DNA from: Paenibacillus sp. 32352
GTDB lineage: Bacteria; Bacillota; Bacilli; Paenibacillales; NBRC-103111
DNA: 64,000 nt
Reading direction: 5' to 3'
NCBI RefSeq assembly: GCF_002042965.1
Contig: NZ_MZNT01000012.1
Location: forward strand, 124,001 to 188,000
How positions within the stretch are numbered: position 1 is the first letter of the stretch; each line of letters begins with the position of its first letter. The notes under the pieces are model-generated. The model was given only the letters and a program-made list of their open reading frames with translations. It made no database searches and was not told the origin of the DNA. Below are positions 26,173 through 34,421 of this stretch, one piece after another. A program made the translations under genes and the position numbers.

Positions 26173-27855
26173 TTAGAGATTTGCGCGGATAAATCGTACT
26201 GCATTTAATCCGATCATCTGAGCAGGTATGGAAGTATTGCCATCAGGTAAAACAGGAGCGACGGAAAGATCGGCTACTTTAAGATTTTGGGTTCCAAAGA
26301 CATTCAGGAATCCATCAACGACTCCTTCACGGATATTTTTCCCCATTCTACATTGTCCACCAAAATGGTCAAAATTCGCATAAGATGCCCTAACATAAGA
26401 AGCAAGCCGGTTTCGTTTATCTTCCTCTTTCGGTAAATTGAATATATCCTCAGGAGGGAATACAACCTTAAAAATACCGTCTGGATCCAGAGCACGAGCC
26501 CTCATCATAATATTGAACGTTTCAATGTATTGATCCACCAAAAAAGTTAAGTCGTCCGGATCTTCTAGTGGATTAAAGGAAACCGACGGATAAGCCTCGG
26601 GATCACTGTGTGCTGCCGTTATCGTGCCCTTACTTTTAGGGTTTAGATTAATAATTGAAATACTCATTATATTACTTGGTTTCGCAGGATCAAACTCCCA
26701 ATTATTTATAAACACTTCCTGAACCGGGAGCGCCGCCGGTACCGGAATCCCCATTAATTGAAGACGGCGTCCTGATCCGTTATCCTTTTTAAAAGCGCCT
26801 ATTGTTATCGGCTGGTCGGGATCAGCAGCCAATACCTGCAGAAGCCGGTTTGTTTCTACTTCTACACCCAATCCAACAGAATGATGAGCCTGAAAATTGT
26901 GACCGACATTTGGGCTCTCTACCAATGTTGATATCCCTGCCTGCGCTAAATCAGCCGAACTGCCGATTCCTGAACGCTGTAGTATGACCGAGGACAAATT
27001 ACCTGCAGAGATAATGATCCCTTTTCGGGCAAAAGCTGCTTGTGACAATCCGTCTCTGACAAATTCAACGCCGTTGGCAATCATCAGCCTGTTCTTTTTC
27101 TTGAATAAGACTTTGTTTACCGTTGTTTTTGCGAAAATAACCAATTTTCTCTGGCCAACTCCGAACTCATCGGGACGGAACTCATTGCCTTGAGTAACAA
27201 TATTTCGATTCAAATACCCGGTTGCCGTAGATGAACGAACAAACATACCATCTACTTCTTTCTGGGTAAATTGAGATTTGAAAAATGTACAATCCCTTAT
27301 GCCTGTATTATAATCTTCGACAATCGGGATGCCTAAAACGTCTGATGCTGCTTCGGCTAATGTGCGAGTAAGCCCGTCATTCGGAATCATTTGTTGCCTG
27401 ACAAAAATAGGACCTTTTGTCCCCCGGTCATTCGGACTTTGCGTAAGACCTGTATACGTTTCATTTATTTTAAATAAAGAACGTACACTCTCATAACTCC
27501 ACTGATTTCCGACGAGACTTGCCCATTCGTCATATAGGTTACGACTTCCGCGTACTGCATACATGAAATTATGTTGAGAACTTCCCCCAAATACTCTGCC
27601 ACCTTCTAATTTAAGCTGACGTCCGAGATTTTGCTCCAAGATGGAAAGAATGTTGAAGGACAGCTTATTATCACTGGCTAATAATAAAGCCATCTCAACA
27701 GAAGGACTATCATTCATCATATTCGTTCCAGCTTCAAGAACGAGCACCGAAGTTTTTTTATTATCAGTCAGTTTTTTGGCTATTACTCCTCCGGCAGTTC
27801 CAGCACCTACCACGATATAATCAAAAGTATCATTTACAGGAGGCCGAATTCCCAC
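26173..27855 (-). CDS. GMC-family FAD-dependent oxidoreductase
   Basis: A flavoprotein of about 560 residues. The N-terminal dinucleotide motif DYIVVGAGTAGGVIAKKL binds FAD; GGSSQHNFMYAVRGS is the GMC signature, and the C-terminal HFGGQCRMG and PDGNTSIPAQMIG belong to the active-site region. GMC enzymes oxidise alcohols, sugars or aldehydes; the substrate is unknown. I prefer the GTG at 27855, which has AAGGAAG 8 bases upstream and starts just before the FAD motif; a TTG at 27885 extends it by ten residues but lacks a site. The link to the YheC-like gene hints at a sporulation or spore-coat role, which is speculative. Confidence 0.85.
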   Translation of the reverse strand: MGIRPPVNDTFDYIVVGAGTAGGVIAKKLTDNKKTSVLVLEAGTNMMNDSPSVEMALLLASDNKLSFNILSILEQNLGRQLKLEGGRVFGGSSQHNFMYAVRGSRNLYDEWASLVGNQWSYESVRSLFKINETYTGLTQSPNDRGTKGPIFVRQQMIPNDGLTRTLAEAASDVLGIPIVEDYNTGIRDCTFFKSQFTQKEVDGMFVRSSTATGYLNRNIVTQGNEFRPDEFGVGQRKLVIFAKTTVNKVLFKKKNRLMIANGVEFVRDGLSQAAFARKGIIISAGNLSSVILQRSGIGSSADLAQAGISTLVESPNVGHNFQAHHSVGLGVEVETNRLLQVLAADPDQPITIGAFKKDNGSGRRLQLMGIPVPAALPVQEVFINNWEFDPAKPSNIMSISIINLNPKSKGTITAAHSDPEAYPSVSFNPLEDPDDLTFLVDQYIETFNIMMRARALDPDGIFKVVFPPEDIFNLPKEEDKRNRLASYVRASYANFDHFGGQCRMGKNIREGVVDGFLNVFGTQNLKVADLSVAPVLPDGNTSIPAQMIGLNAVRFIRANL

Positions 27856-28525
27856 TAAATCCACTTCCTTTTCTGAGTTATCCAACCAGGTTAATGATAA
27901 TGTTATTACATTACAAGATGCTGCTCAGTGTTGAAGCGCTCTAAGAATTTCCGGTAACGTCATGTGAGAAATCTTGCTGACGATATTGATTGAGATTTCA
28001 CTCTTTATTGGTTGTGATACTTAAACCACTGCAACAGTCTATGTACGTTCGCACAGGGGAAACACGGTCTTTGCCTATTTAGTGGATATATGAACGCAAA
28101 AAGATCCCCCATGCGAAAGAGCACGGGGCTAGGATGGCGACTGCATTCCACAAATAATCGTATTCAAAGTGGGTTACCCAACGTTTCGGATCAAGCTTGC
28201 TAAATTCACCCCAAAGAAGCACAGTTACTACTTTTTTGCATTGTTTTAAAGAGTGGAAGCAGCAAGGGCATGGCCACAATGGCTGGATACCGGTTAGCAC
28301 AGACCTAGTCATTATTAAATAAGTTCCGTTTTTGGTTTTGTAATTTGAACTTCATTGAGTTTTAGTTTCTCATTGCCCAGTGTCAAAAAAGTGTAGTGGC
28401 AGCATTGGATTTATAAGAGTCTGTTGCTGACATTTTTTTGAACCTATGGCTTAAACACTATTGGTACCGTAATGGCAGATATGGTTTCGTTAATTCAACG
28501 AAATCGTGCTAATGGCATGAATGAG
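27856..28525. other. Non-coding stretch with no supported gene
   Basis: About 670 bases without a convincing gene on either strand. One 77-codon minus-strand frame at 28079-28312 ends in a hydrophobic stretch but lacks a ribosome site and is cysteine- and proline-rich at its start. The stretch reads as decayed DNA. Confidence 0.5.
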
Positions 28526-28573
28526 CTGCACCCCAACTGTTAGATGGTGTCTAACAATGGGGGTGCAGTTTTT
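28526..28573 (+). terminator. Long two-part hairpin with T tract, possibly an insertion-sequence remnant
   Basis: CTGCACCCC (28526-28534) pairs with GGGGTGCAG (28560-28568), and inside it TGTTAGA pairs with TCTAACA. TTTTT follows. A short plus-strand frame ends at the TAG inside the hairpin. The arrangement resembles the ends of some IS3-type elements, but no transposase remains. Confidence 0.5.
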
Positions 28574-28631
28574 CACTGATTAAGGTCGGTAACGGTTCCT
28601 TGGCTTTTCCGCTGGCAGTCGTGCTCTGGAC

Positions 28632-28844
28632 TTACATGCCTCCTGCTGCGGCTATCCCTTTGTAACGATGTGCAAGTGCTTTATGATAGTATTCGCATTC
28701 GGCATATTTATAAAATAGTTCAGGATTACCGGCACATGCCATTTTCATTCTCTCGCAGTGTTCTGCCATCACAAAATGCCGCCCTGCTTGATGTAATGGA
28801 TTATTATGGTACGTATAGATATCACGGGTCATAGTTGCTGACAA
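28632..28844 (-). CDS. Small conserved Paenibacillus-type protein
   Basis: A 70-residue soluble protein rich in His, Tyr and Cys (YTYHNNPLHQAGRHFVMAEH, then NPELFYKYAECEYYHKALAH and a GGM end). It looks like a small uncharacterised protein I associate with Paenibacillus genomes. I chose the TTG at 28844, which has AAGGAG 8 bases upstream. The regular His/Glu/Tyr spacing in one long helix would suit metal or haem binding or a helical bundle, but this is a guess. It is monocistronic. Confidence 0.6.
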   Translation of the reverse strand: MSATMTRDIYTYHNNPLHQAGRHFVMAEHCERMKMACAGNPELFYKYAECEYYHKALAHRYKGIAAAGGM

Positions 28845-28996
28845 AATAAACACTCCTTTTTTAGATGCAAATATTAGGCCATATTACAATATGATAAAAG
28901 CCCGTAAGCGGCACATGATAAGCGCCTAAGGAATCTGGAGATCATTAGTTTCAACCCGCTTCTGGATGTCGGTGCCGGTCATCAATTCTTTCATTT

Positions 28997-29110
28997 TCTA
29001 ATGGTCTACTCGATCAGGAGTCGAGATTCCAACTATACAAGAGTTTTCAACAAATGGAGTTCGTATATCGATGGGAGGATGGTACTTTCGATTTGAATGC
29101 TTTTGACTGA
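28997..29110 (+). pseudogene. C-terminal remnant of an unidentified gene
   Basis: This frame reads like the end of a real protein (KSFQQMEFVYRWEDGTFDLN) and stops at 29108-29110, with a good terminator ten bases on. No start or upstream coding sequence is left. Confidence 0.35.
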
Positions 29111-29120
29111 TAGGTAGAGG

Positions 29121-29157
29121 AGCCCTTAGCACGTTTTGAGCTAAGGGTTTCATTTTT
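29121..29157 (+). terminator. Terminator after the remnant
   Basis: CCCTTAGC and GCTAAGGG pair around a 9-base loop and are followed by TTTCATTTTTG. Confidence 0.75.
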
Positions 29158-29220
29158 GTTGTGAGCCTTTTCAAGCGATTGCTAGCGGTTTGCGCAGTAT
29201 ACTTAAGCGAGCAGCGGCTA

Positions 29221-29244
29221 AGTATGTGATATTATTCACATACT
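29221..29244. repeat. Perfect 9-bp inverted repeat at the truncation point of the nitrate-reductase-like gene
   Basis: AGTATGTGA and TCACATACT flank TATTAT. The homology of the next gene begins about 18 bases later, just after a stop codon at 29259-29261. Confidence 0.6.
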
Positions 29245-29261
29245 AGCGAGCCCGTTTTTAG

Positions 29262-30671
29262 CTTATTCAGAACGGTCACGTTGACGATGAATTTGTAGCC
29301 AATCACACGAACGGCTTTGAAGAGATGAAAGAGGTTGTGAAGGAATTCACACCTGAATATACAAGCGAGATCACAGGCGTTGCACCTGAGAAGCTCATTC
29401 GCGCAGCTGAAATATACGGCAAGGCGCCCAATGCGATTGTGATGTTTGCCCGCGGGATTGAGCAGCAGCACAAGGGAGCGGACAATGTCTCCGCGTACAC
29501 GAATATGTGTCTGGTCACTGGCAAAATCGGCCGCCCGAAGTCTGGCGTTGCTACATTTACCGGACAAGGAAACGGTCAAGGCGGACGTGAGCATGGACAA
29601 AAGTCCGATCTGCTGCCCGGTTACCGCAAGCTGACCAACCCGAAGCATGTGGAAGAAGTATGCAAAGTGTGGGGGATTACTCCCGAAGAAATGCCTCAGC
29701 CAGGCGTATCGGCTTATGAAATGTTTGAGCTGATGGAGCAGAAGACCATCCGCGGTCTGTACCTGCTCTGCTCGAATCCGGCTGTTTCCGCGCCGAACCA
29801 AAATTTTGTCCGCGAGGCGCTTAAGAAGCTTGACTTTATGGTTTGCTCCGATATTTATTTATCAGAATCCGCCGAGTTCGCCGATGTTGTGCTCCCTTCT
29901 GTTACTTGGTCTGAGGACGAAGGCACCGTAACGAATTTGGAAGGCCGGATCATTAAAATCAATAAAGCGCAGGAGCCTATCGGCGAGTCGAAGCCGGATT
30001 GGCTGATCGAGATAGAGCTGGCTGAGCGGCTTGGAAGGGGGCAGTACTTCCGCCACCTGAAGACGGCCAGAGATGTAGCTGACGAATTTCGTCTTGCTTC
30101 TAAAGGCGGCTATGCCGATTATTACGGAGCGACATGGGAGAAGATCGAGAAGCAGGATGGCGTCTTCTGGCCATGCCGCAGTGAGGAAGATCCGGGCACG
30201 CCGCATATGTTCCTGGATCACAAGTTTTATCACGCAGACCGTAAAGCCAAGCTGTGCGCGCTCCCTTACAGGCCGCCGGCCGAGGAGCCTTGTGAAAAGT
30301 ATCCGCTCCGCTTAACGACTGGCCGGGTCGTGTATCACTACTTGTCAGGCAACCAAACGAGAAGAATTCCGTTTATGCGGGTTATGTGCCCGGAGCCATA
30401 CGTTGAGGTGCACCCTGAAACGGCTGCCAAATATAACATTCAACATGAAGAAATCGTTCGTTTGTATACTCGCCGCGGGGAGGCATTTTACAAGGTCAAA
30501 ATCATCGAAGCGATTCGCAAGGATACCGTATTCGTTCCTTATCACTTCGGTCATGAACAGTCCATTAATCTGCTTACGATTCCAGCGCTGGATCCAATGT
30601 CCAGAATGCCTGAATTTAAAGCTTGTGCGGCCCAGATTGAGAAGCAGCCGGAGGGGATGAGCATCCGATGA
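29262..30671 (+). pseudogene. 5'-truncated molybdopterin oxidoreductase, nitrate-reductase-like
   Basis: About 470 codons matching the C-terminal two thirds of the NasC/NarB/NapA group of molybdopterin enzymes: VTGKIGRPKSGVATFTGQGN, SNPAVSAPNQNF, SAEFADVVLPSVTWSEDEGT and the C-terminal molydopterin-dinucleotide domain (PLRLTTGRVVYHYLSGNQTR). Intact enzymes have about 700 residues and begin with a Cys motif for a [4Fe-4S] cluster; that part and half the cofactor site are gone. Homology continues upstream of the ATG at 29325 (GHVDDEFVANHTNGF) to 29262, where a TAG blocks the frame, so the gene is broken. The end overlaps the Fe-S gene start (ATGA). Confidence 0.82.
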
Positions 30672-31231
30672 AACAGCATCTGTATATTGAAATGGACCAC
30701 TGCATCGGCTGCCGCAGCTGCCTGGCTGCTTGTACGCAATGCGGAGGGCATGATGAAAGGAACCGGAACTACGTATATGACGTGAATCCGCTGGTCACGC
30801 GGCAAACGATTCCGCTCATGTGCCTGCACTGCGTCAATCCTGCGTGTGCCCGAAGCTGTCCGGCGCAAGCAATCCAGATTACAGAAGAAGGCGCTGTGCT
30901 CTCAGCTCTGGTTGAGAAATGCATCGGCTGCCAGAACTGCACAATCGCTTGTCCCTATGGAATCCCCAAATTCGATGAAGAGCAGAACCTGATGTATAAG
31001 TGTGACTTGTGCTATGACCGTACCAAAGAGGGCATCCCGCCGATGTGCGCATCGGTTTGCCCGACGAATACCCTGCAGTGGCTGACTGAAGAAGAGCTTG
31101 CTGCAAAGAAATCACAGCATCAATTGGGCAAATGGACGGCAAGCCGCCAGCCAATCGACCCGCTTGAAGGGGAAACCAATGTAAAGATCAGCCTTCCGGG
31201 CATTCTGCAAGGAAAGCACAAATTGTTCTAA
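30668..31231 (+). CDS. Four-cluster [4Fe-4S] ferredoxin-type electron-transfer subunit
   Basis: A 187-residue protein of the DmsB/NrfC/NarY-type family. Four cysteine clusters are visible: CIGCRSCLAAC (12-22), CLHCVNPACARSC, CIGCQNCTIAC and CDLCYDRTKEGIPPMCASVC, enough for four iron-sulphur centres. It should pass electrons between a membrane or quinol donor and the molybdopterin subunit encoded before it. It overlaps that gene by 4 bases and precedes a Rieske gene by 25. With the catalytic gene truncated, its function may be lost. Confidence 0.88.
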   Translation: MKQHLYIEMDHCIGCRSCLAACTQCGGHDERNRNYVYDVNPLVTRQTIPLMCLHCVNPACARSCPAQAIQITEEGAVLSALVEKCIGCQNCTIACPYGIPKFDEEQNLMYKCDLCYDRTKEGIPPMCASVCPTNTLQWLTEEELAAKKSQHQLGKWTASRQPIDPLEGETNVKISLPGILQGKHKLF

Positions 31232-31256
31232 TCCACATGTAATGGGGTGAGTCTAT

Positions 31257-31793
31257 ATGGAACAAGACAAAAAGCGTGATAATAACCATAGTCCGTTTAA
31301 TGAGGATAACTATACACATAACATACGTAAAAACAACGAAAGAAAGCTGGATCGGCGCGGGTTTATGAAGACGCTGGCCGGGGCTGCGGGGGTCTTCGCC
31401 GTATCTACACTTCCCTGGGGAGCATTGGCGGCAAAAGAATTGACAGGTTTAAAGAAGAAAGCTTATCCCGAGCTGAAAATAACCGATATCAGCTCGCTGA
31501 AGATTGGCGACGCTGTGGAATTCGCTTATCCGGGAGAGCATGATTCAGCGCTGCTCATCCGACTTGGCGAGGATGAATATAAAGCCTATCAGAATGCATG
31601 CACACATCTGAAATGTCCCGTGTTCTGGAGCAAGGAACAGGACGAAATGGTATGCCCGTGCCACCATGGGTTATTTGATGCCAGAACAGGGGCACCAACC
31701 GCCGGCCCGCCGAGAACACCGCTGCCTGAAGTCCTGCTGAAGAAGGATCAAGGCGCGATTTACGCGATAGGAGTGAAGCGCTATGAAGCGTAG
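31257..31793 (+). CDS. Tat-exported Rieske [2Fe-2S] protein
   Basis: A 178-residue Rieske protein. A Tat-type signal DRRGFMKTLAGAAGVFAV lies near residues 36-53, after an unusually long hydrophilic leader. The cluster ligands are CTHLKC and CPCHHG in the C-terminal domain. It resembles quinol-oxidising Rieske subunits and would be anchored on the outer face of the membrane. Here it sits in a nitrate-reductase-like operon and probably connects it to the quinone pool. The next start lies inside its end (11-base overlap). Confidence 0.88.
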   Translation: MEQDKKRDNNHSPFNEDNYTHNIRKNNERKLDRRGFMKTLAGAAGVFAVSTLPWGALAAKELTGLKKKAYPELKITDISSLKIGDAVEFAYPGEHDSALLIRLGEDEYKAYQNACTHLKCPVFWSKEQDEMVCPCHHGLFDARTGAPTAGPPRTPLPEVLLKKDQGAIYAIGVKRYEA

Positions 31794-31971
31794 CTATGCA
31801 GGGGTGCTTCTACTATGTGCAGTTCTGTTTCTGAATATTATTTGCACCCAGAAAGCAGTCAACGCGTACTATTTGGAACAATATCGTACGGTTATTATCT
31901 ATGCAGCATGCAACATCCTGTTGTTTCCACTGGCTTTATGGATCTACCGTCGGGAGCGTGATACTCAATGA
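31783..31971 (+). CDS. Small two-helix membrane protein
   Basis: A 62-residue protein with two hydrophobic helices (YAGVLLLCAVLFLNIICT and TVIIYAACNILLFPLALWIY) and a charged tail. Overlaps with both neighbours (11 bases upstream, 4 bases downstream) show translational coupling and support a real gene. No family recognised. It may be a membrane anchor for the Rieske or Fe-S protein. Confidence 0.65.
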   Translation: MKRSYAGVLLLCAVLFLNIICTQKAVNAYYLEQYRTVIIYAACNILLFPLALWIYRRERDTQ

Positions 31972-33080
31972 ATGCAATCAAAAAAATGCAGCTGCCGCTG
32001 CAAACCGTTTGCTTGGTGCTTGGCTTCATGGTATGGGTGATTCTCTCTTCGTTAATGCCGTTTATTAAGGAATCGATCAAGCTGACTCCTTCCCAGCTGA
32101 CATGGGTTACGGCCATCCCTGTCTTGTTCGGCTCAGTAATGAGGGTGCCTGTAGGGTATTGGACGAACCGGTACGGTGCCAGAAAACTATTTGCGATCAG
32201 CTTCATTCTTCTGCTGGCTCCTGTATATTGGGTAAGTCAAGCAGATTCCTTCATGGATCTGATTATTGGCGGCTTTTTCTTGGGTATTGGCGGAGCTGTG
32301 TTTTCTGTTGGGGTAACCTCTCTGCCCAAATATTATCCTAAAGAACGCCATGGCTTTGTTAACGGAATCTATGGGGCCGGTAATGTGGGTACAGCGATTT
32401 CGACATTCGGAGCGCCAATCGTTGCCAACCATTTGGGATGGTCTAAAACGGTCATGTTGTACAGCATCCTACTTTTTGCCATGGCTGCCTTGAACTTTAT
32501 TGCGGGAGACCGTAAGGAACCTCCTGTGAAGACCTCTCTTGTGGAGCAAATTAAAGGGGTTTCGGGAAATTCCAAGCTATGGTTCTTATGTTTATTTTAT
32601 TTTCTTACCTTCGGCTCTTTCGTAGCTTTTACAGTTTATTTGCCCAACTTTATGGTCAGCAGCTTTCATCTTACCAAAGTTGATGCTGGCATGCGCACAG
32701 CGGGATTTATCGTTCTTGCAACGCTTATGCGGCCTGTTGGGGGATATCTTGCAGATAAATTGAATCCTTTCAAAATTCTGATGTTTGTTTTCGCTGGTCT
32801 AACGGTCGCCGGTATTCTGCTTTCCTTCGCTCCATCCATGACTTGGTACACAGTAGGTTGTTTGACGATCGCATTGTGCGCGGGTACAGGTAACGGAACA
32901 ATTTTCAAGCTGGTGCCCATGTATTTCTCGAAGCAAGCCGGCATTGCGAATGGTATCATATCGGCGATGGGCGGGTTGGGCGGATTTTTTCCTCCATTGA
33001 TGCTAACATTCCTGTTTAAACTCACAGGTCACTACGCCATAGGCTTTATGGCTTTATCCCAGGTGGCTTTAGCAAGCTAA
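31968..33080 (+). CDS. NarK/NasA-type nitrate or nitrite transporter, stopped in its last helix
   Basis: A 370-residue major-facilitator protein of the NarK/NasA type: about eleven full helices, the loop motif RVPVGYWTNRYGARK and the nitrate signature-like stretches FFLGIGGAVFSVGV and GTGNGTIFKLVPMYF. The frame stops at a TAA (33078-33080) within the twelfth helix. Past it the same frame continues as ILIVWMFYQEALGLSSKIIE, completing the helix and running into a PAS domain. A single T-to-A change from TTA would explain the stop. The start overlaps the previous gene by 4 bases. Confidence 0.82.
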   Translation: MNAIKKMQLPLQTVCLVLGFMVWVILSSLMPFIKESIKLTPSQLTWVTAIPVLFGSVMRVPVGYWTNRYGARKLFAISFILLLAPVYWVSQADSFMDLIIGGFFLGIGGAVFSVGVTSLPKYYPKERHGFVNGIYGAGNVGTAISTFGAPIVANHLGWSKTVMLYSILLFAMAALNFIAGDRKEPPVKTSLVEQIKGVSGNSKLWFLCLFYFLTFGSFVAFTVYLPNFMVSSFHLTKVDAGMRTAGFIVLATLMRPVGGYLADKLNPFKILMFVFAGLTVAGILLSFAPSMTWYTVGCLTIALCAGTGNGTIFKLVPMYFSKQAGIANGIISAMGGLGGFFPPLMLTFLFKLTGHYAIGFMALSQVALAS

Positions 33081-33493
33081 ATTCTCATTGTCTGGATGTT
33101 CTATCAGGAAGCGCTGGGACTGTCGTCCAAAATTATTGAAAATACGGTAGAAGGGATCATGGTTACTGATACCAGCGGTAATATTCGTTCAGTCATGCGG
33201 CATTTACCGAGCTTACGGGTTACGAGGCCGAAGAAGTCATCGGCAAAACACCAAGTTTATTGAAATCGGGCAAACAGGACCGCGGATTTTACAGCGCAAT
33301 GTGGGATCAGATTCGCAGTCAGGTTTTTTGGCAGGGGGAGATCTGGAATCGTAAAAAGAACGGAGACATCTATCTGGAGTGGCTCACCATTAGCGGGGTC
33401 AAGAATGAAGCAGGGGATATCGTCTATTATGCCGGTATGTTCAGCGATATTACCAAACAAAGGGGACATAAGCAGGAAGAAGGAAGAGGATGA
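33081..33493 (+). pseudogene. PAS-domain segment continuing from the transporter, with a frameshift
   Basis: The frame of the transporter goes on as KIIENTVEGIMVTDTSGNI, the start of a PAS domain, then shifts near 33190; the remainder (AFTELTGYEAEEVIGKTPSL, then EIWNRKKNGDIYLEW and GMFSDITKQ) is in another frame that ends at 33493. So a complete PAS/PAC module is present but split by one frameshift. The last frame overlaps the next gene by ATGA, which implies the module is native to this operon. It may be a separate PAS protein or the C-terminal sensor domain of a NarK-PAS fusion. Confidence 0.7.
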
Positions 33494-33825
33494 TGGCTAG
33501 CGAATTTGCATTGGATTTGTGTTTTATTCGCGAGCATGCACAGCCCCCGTTTAAGACGGCGCTTGACCAACAGCTGCAGGAACTCTTTGCCGGGCGGGGA
33601 AGCTGGTATATCGATTACCGGGAAGAAGAAGGACTCGATATTGCTGTCGCTGAAGTGAAGGGGCTCGGGATCTGGGAGTCAGAAGATGACCTGATCTGTT
33701 ATATCGAAGATTCTATCGAGAATGACGGGAATTCCGCTTCCAGCTGTTGGGGGCATCTGCAGGGTTATCAAGTGAAGGTAACACCAAAAGAGGATGCGGG
33801 ATGCTGCCGTGTAAAGACGAGGTGA
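33490..33825 (+). CDS. Uncharacterised 111-residue protein of the nitrate-type operon
   Basis: A soluble acidic protein that I do not recognise (FALDLCFIREHAQPPFKTAL, then GRGSWYIDYREEEGLDIA and a Cys-Cys pair near the end). It begins in an ATGA overlap with the PAS frame after AGGAAGAGG and is followed within 6 bases by another small gene, so it is co-translated with the nitrate-type genes. A regulatory or assembly role is possible but unsupported. Confidence 0.6.
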   Translation: MMASEFALDLCFIREHAQPPFKTALDQQLQELFAGRGSWYIDYREEEGLDIAVAEVKGLGIWESEDDLICYIEDSIENDGNSASSCWGHLQGYQVKVTPKEDAGCCRVKTR

Positions 33826-33831
33826 ACGTGG

Positions 33832-34122
33832 ATGAAGTGGGATGAAAAGCTGTCATGCTGGCTAGGCTCAGAGATTGAGGTGCATATTGAGGATCAAGCA
33901 GGTTATGATCCCGTAGCGCCACCTAAAAAAATGACACTTGTCAAAATAAAAATGACCGATAATGATGAATACCTGAACATTTATATGAATGAACATCAAT
34001 TTCTTGCCATTCCCATCAAGGGGGAAGCATTGACCAGCCTTGTCATAACCGATCATGGCGCTGTGCTTTGTTCCTCCGATTTAGGTGCGCAGCTTGTATA
34101 TAAAGTGCATTTTGGCCAATAG
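33832..34122 (+). CDS. Uncharacterised 96-residue protein ending the nitrate-type operon
   Basis: A soluble protein with alternating hydrophobic strands, probably an all-beta fold (MTLVKIKMTDNDEYLNIYMN, then FLAIPIKGEALTSLVITDHG). Not recognised. GAGGTGAAC lies upstream with good spacing, and the previous stop is 6 bases away. A strong terminator follows, so it is the last gene of the operon. Confidence 0.6.
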   Translation: MKWDEKLSCWLGSEIEVHIEDQAGYDPVAPPKKMTLVKIKMTDNDEYLNIYMNEHQFLAIPIKGEALTSLVITDHGAVLCSSDLGAQLVYKVHFGQ

Positions 34123-34167
34123 GTCTCCTGTTTGCATTCTTTAATATCATAATAGTGTCCCTTAGCT

Positions 34168-34192
34168 ACTGACCTCAAGAGGTCAGTTTTTT
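34168..34192 (+). terminator. Terminator of the nitrate-type operon
   Basis: CTGACCTC and GAGGTCAG form a stem with a very short loop, followed by TTTTTTG. Confidence 0.8.
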
Positions 34193-34329
34193 GTTGTTAT
34201 ACCCTCACCTGAACAATGGATTATGGAGCTCAGGAAATACAGACTGGTTAATATTGCCAGATCTATGCCTAATCTAGCAGTATAAGCATTATGGTGTATA
34301 GTCGGTAACTATGAATAATCACGGACATC

Positions 34330-34359
34330 TTGATTTTTTGCCCTATAAACCCATATAAT
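34330..34359 (+). promoter_or_regulatory. Promoter of the nucleoside-utilisation locus
   Basis: TTGATT (34330-34335) and TATAAT (34354-34359) are 18 bases apart, about 60 bases before the kinase start. Confidence 0.6.
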
Positions 34360-34421
34360 GGCGACGAGTTCTTCATAGCACATGAGAATTAAAGATCATG
34401 CACGGAAAAAGGGGATACTAC

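Noticed and set aside
28079..28312. 77-codon minus-strand frame with a hydrophobic end
   Set aside because: No ribosome site, odd N-terminal composition and no recognisable family; at most a remnant.
29232..29801. 189-codon minus-strand frame over the nitrate-reductase-like gene
   Set aside because: Antisense to sequence with clear molybdopterin-enzyme homology.
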